From the NCBI GenBank assembly GCA_005503065.1, contig SCOE01000035.1:1-62156 (forward strand): a stretch of DNA of 62,156 bases, written 5' to 3'. Shown in pieces: positions 60,226 to 62,156 of this stretch (the stretch's first letter is position 1; each line of letters begins with the position of its first letter). A program made the position numbers and the translations under genes. This DNA comes from Comamonadaceae bacterium ALPHA2B. GTDB lineage: Bacteria; Pseudomonadota; Gammaproteobacteria; Burkholderiales; Burkholderiaceae_C. The notes beneath the pieces were generated by a model, which had not been told where the DNA came from, did not search any database, and saw only the letters and a list, made by a program, of their open reading frames with translations.

Positions 60226-61218
60226 TCAGTCGGCCGCTTCTTCTTCGTTCGCCGCGTCGTCGTCCGCGCGCCGCCCGCTGCCCTTCTTGGCCTTGAGCGC
60301 GGCCTCGCGCCGCTTGCGCAGCTCGGCCTCGGCCTTGCGGCCGTCGCTCAGCCACTTGGCGAACTGGTTGACTGTCTCGAGCGTGATGCGCCCCAGTGCG
60401 CCGCTGCGGAAGTCGGTGATCAGCGCCTCGGCCGCCTTCTGCCGGTCGACCCGGCCCCCGCTGACGAGGGCACCTCGCTTGCGGCCGATGGCATCGAGGA
60501 TGTCCTCGTCCGCCTGGGTGCACAGCGCCGCCTGCGCCGTGTCGGCCGCCAGCTTGTAGCGGCTGCGCAGCGCCTCGGTGTACTGGGCCTTGAGGTAGGC
60601 GATCAGCTCCAGCGCCACCTCTTCGTCGTCGTAGGCGTTGCGGCCCACGGCGCCGCTGATGGCCAGCCGGTAGCCGCTCTCGGGCACGATGATCTTGGGC
60701 CACAGCATGCCCGGCGTGTCGTAGAGGTAGAAGTCGTCGGCCAGCAGGATGCGCTGCTCCTGCTTGGTCACGCCCGCCTCGTCGGCCGCCTTGGCCTGGC
60801 GCTTGAGGCTCAGGGTGTTGATCAGGGTCGACTTGCCCACGTTGGGCACGCCGCAAATGAGCACGCGCATCGGCTTGGCCAGCCCGCCGCGGTTGGGCGA
60901 CAGGCGATGGCAGGCGTCGATGATGGCCTGCCGCTGGGCCGGCGCGGTCTGGCTGGCGTCGAGGGCGATGGCGCCGGTGGCGCTCTGCGCCTGGTAGTGG
61001 GCCAGCCACTCGGCGGTGCGGGTGGGGTCGGCCAGGTCCTGCTTGTTGAGGATCTTCAGCCGCGGCTTGACCGACGTCATGCCCTCGATGGCCGGGTTGG
61101 CGCTGGAGCCCGGCAGGCGCGCGTCGAGCAGCTCGATCACGACGTCGGTGGTCTTGAGCCGCTCCGCGATCGCCTTGCGGGTGGCATTCATGTGACCGGG
61201 GAACCACTGGATCGTCAT
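60226..61218 (-). CDS. ylqF: Ribosome biogenesis GTPase, RbgA/YlqF family
   Basis: The 330-residue circularly permuted GTPase assists late 50S assembly. The order of motifs is G4 NKQDLAD, then G1 GVPNVGKSTLINTL and G3 DTPGML, as expected. The N-terminus IQWFPGHMNATRKAIAERLK is the family hallmark. The C-terminal ANTAR-like helical domain ends in a basic/acidic tail (KAKKGSGRRADDD) longer than in Bacillus. The gene stands alone upstream of the sheath gene, with repeat copy 7 in its leader. Confidence 0.93.
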   Translation of the reverse strand: MTIQWFPGHMNATRKAIAERLKTTDVVIELLDARLPGSSANPAIEGMTSVKPRLKILNKQDLADPTRTAEWLAHYQAQSATGAIALDASQTAPAQRQAIIDACHRLSPNRGGLAKPMRVLICGVPNVGKSTLINTLSLKRQAKAADEAGVTKQEQRILLADDFYLYDTPGMLWPKIIVPESGYRLAISGAVGRNAYDDEEVALELIAYLKAQYTEALRSRYKLAADTAQAALCTQADEDILDAIGRKRGALVSGGRVDRQKAAEALITDFRSGALGRITLETVNQFAKWLSDGRKAEAELRKRREAALKAKKGSGRRADDDAANEEEAAD

Positions 61219-61287
61219 CGGGGGGCTGGCTGCTGGCTGAGAGAGGGGAGCCCGCGATTGTCCGCGGTCGGCGCTGCGCCGCGCTTT

Positions 61288-61349
61288 GCTATCGAAATGA
61301 GAGCTGCATGCGCATACCGGGCGGGGGCTGCAGGCCGATTCGGCCTAAG
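61288..61349 (+). repeat. Dispersed intergenic repeat, copy 7
   Basis: GCTATCGAAATGAGAGCTGC followed by ATGCGCATACCGGGCGGGGG and CTGCAGGCCGATTCGGCC. GGCCGATTCGGCC at the end forms a small hairpin. It lies between two leftward genes. Confidence 0.75.
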
Positions 61350-61358
61350 AAAAACGCC

Positions 61359-62156
61359 TCAGGCGGCCGCACCCGTCAGCGCCTCGCGGTAGCGCCGGCT
61401 GCACGGCACCACGCTGCCGTCGTGCAGGTGCAGCCGCGCATCGCCGCCGTCGGTGGGCTCGATCTCGCGGATGCGGTCGAGGTTCACGGCGTGGCTGCGG
61501 TGCACGCGCACGAAGCGGGCCGGGTCGAGCTGGGTGAGGAAGTCGGTCAGCGTGGCGCGCAGCAGGTAGTCGTGGCCGTTCACGTGCAGGCCGACGTAGT
61601 TGCCCTGGGCCTGCAGCCAGTCGATGTCGGCCGCGGCGATGAGGAACTCGCGCCGCAGCTTGCGCACCAGGAAGCGCTCGGGCCGCGCGGGAGGCACGCG
61701 GTCAACCGGCGATTCGGACTCAGGCCCGGGCTCGGGCTCGGCTGCCGGCTGCGGCGATGGAGCGGCGGCCGCCTGCCCGGCCGGCTCCGGCCCATCGAGC
61801 ACCCGCGCCTCTCCCTGCAGGCGCAGCAGCCAGAGGCGGTAGATGGCGATGCCGGCCACGATCGACACGTAGCTGCGCACGTCCTTCAGGTACTCGTAGC
61901 CCCAGGCGCTGCCGCCGCCGAAGTCGTACTGGCCGCCGGCCGCCCAGGCCACCGCCTTGCGCAGCAGCACCATGCCGCCCACGTGCAGCACGCAGAAGAC
62001 GAGGCTGCCGGCCACGTGCGCGCCCAGCGTGCGCCACCAGCCCACGGGCCGGTAGAGCGGAAAGCGGCGCTCGAAGGCCGCCAGCACCGGCACCAGCGCC
62101 AGCAGCACGACGTGGCTCGACAGCTCCCAGCTCACCACCTGCCAGGTGGCCGGCGG
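61359..62156 (-). CDS. LytTR-domain membrane regulator, 5' end outside window
   Basis: The frame is open to the window edge, and residues before the first GTG (PPATWQVV) read on smoothly, so the start is missing. Three or more membrane segments (about residues 8-20, 40-62 and 88-105 of the visible part) precede a Pro/Ala/Glu-rich linker and a C-terminal LytTR DNA-binding domain: FLVRKLRREFLIAAADIDWL, QAQGNYVGLHVNGHDYLLRA and RFVRVHRSHAVNLDRIREIE. Membrane-bound LytTR proteins act as one-component regulators; the target is not evident. The visible part is 265 codons. Confidence 0.88.
   Translation of the reverse strand, partial: PPATWQVVSWELSSHVVLLALVPVLAAFERRFPLYRPVGWWRTLGAHVAGSLVFCVLHVGGMVLLRKAVAWAAGGQYDFGGGSAWGYEYLKDVRSYVSIVAGIAIYRLWLLRLQGEARVLDGPEPAGQAAAAPSPQPAAEPEPGPESESPVDRVPPARPERFLVRKLRREFLIAAADIDWLQAQGNYVGLHVNGHDYLLRATLTDFLTQLDPARFVRVHRSHAVNLDRIREIEPTDGGDARLHLHDGSVVPCSRRYREALTGAAA

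Overview
The window is a GC-rich chromosomal segment from a betaproteobacterium, most likely of the Comamonadaceae (Variovorax/Acidovorax/Hydrogenophaga group). The reasons are two Bug-type solute-binding proteins, many IclR/LysR/TetR regulators beside catabolic genes, a BenM/CatM-like LysR box, and seven copies of a dispersed intergenic repeat (core GCTATCGAATTCATAGCTGC) of a kind I remember from Comamonadaceae. I see no rRNA, tRNA, CRISPR array or intact insertion sequence. Both edges cut a gene: a tannase-family esterase on the left and a LytTR regulator on the right.

Layout, 1-34 kb (accessory metabolism and signalling). A tannase-like hydrolase lacking both cysteines of its catalytic motif is followed by a uracil-DNA glycosylase-like protein. 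Next come a Bug receptor with a TauD-type dioxygenase divergent from an IclR regulator, an RluE-like pseudouridine synthase, and a Rieske oxygenase with a periplasmic binding protein. A histidine kinase/NarL-type regulator pair then leads straight into cstA and its small YbdD-like partner. After that are a TetR/VOC divergent pair, an M23 peptidase, a GAF protein, an orphan ABC ATPase coupled to a secreted protein, a LOV histidine kinase and an FUSC-family exporter. A TetR-led operon of small enzymes, two Hsp20 chaperones, an MFS/LysR divergent pair, an MBL-fold protein, a LysR/transaminase divergent pair and a membrane diguanylate cyclase complete this part.

Layout, 34.4-44.7 kb (aromatic meta-cleavage island). 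This stretch looks lower in G+C than its surroundings (55-58% in sampled 60-base lines against 75% elsewhere). A divergent LysR gene faces a nine-gene leftward operon: Bug receptor, intradiol dioxygenase, 4-oxalocrotonate tautomerase, 2-oxopent-4-enoate hydratase, 4-oxalocrotonate decarboxylase, extradiol dioxygenase, alpha/beta hydrolase, acylating acetaldehyde dehydrogenase and 4-hydroxy-2-oxovalerate aldolase. A quinone-oxidoreductase-like gene follows. Together they can take a catechol-like ring to pyruvate and acetyl-CoA, but no initial ring oxygenase and no semialdehyde dehydrogenase are present.

Layout, 44.7-57.3 kb (candidate undescribed catabolic system). A 2-hydroxyacid dehydrogenase, an Lrp regulator and a divergent cystathionine beta-lyase-like enzyme stand before a tightly overlapped rightward operon. 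That operon encodes a complete peptide-type ABC importer, a short-chain dehydrogenase, a flavoprotein monooxygenase starting at TTG, two AhpD/CMD-fold proteins and a second short-chain dehydrogenase. I infer uptake and oxidative breakdown of a small amino-acid- or sulfur-containing conjugate.

Layout, 57.3-62.2 kb. An aspartoacylase-like deacylase, a solitary contractile-tail sheath protein with no phage neighbours, an RbgA/YlqF GTPase and the cut LytTR regulator close the window.
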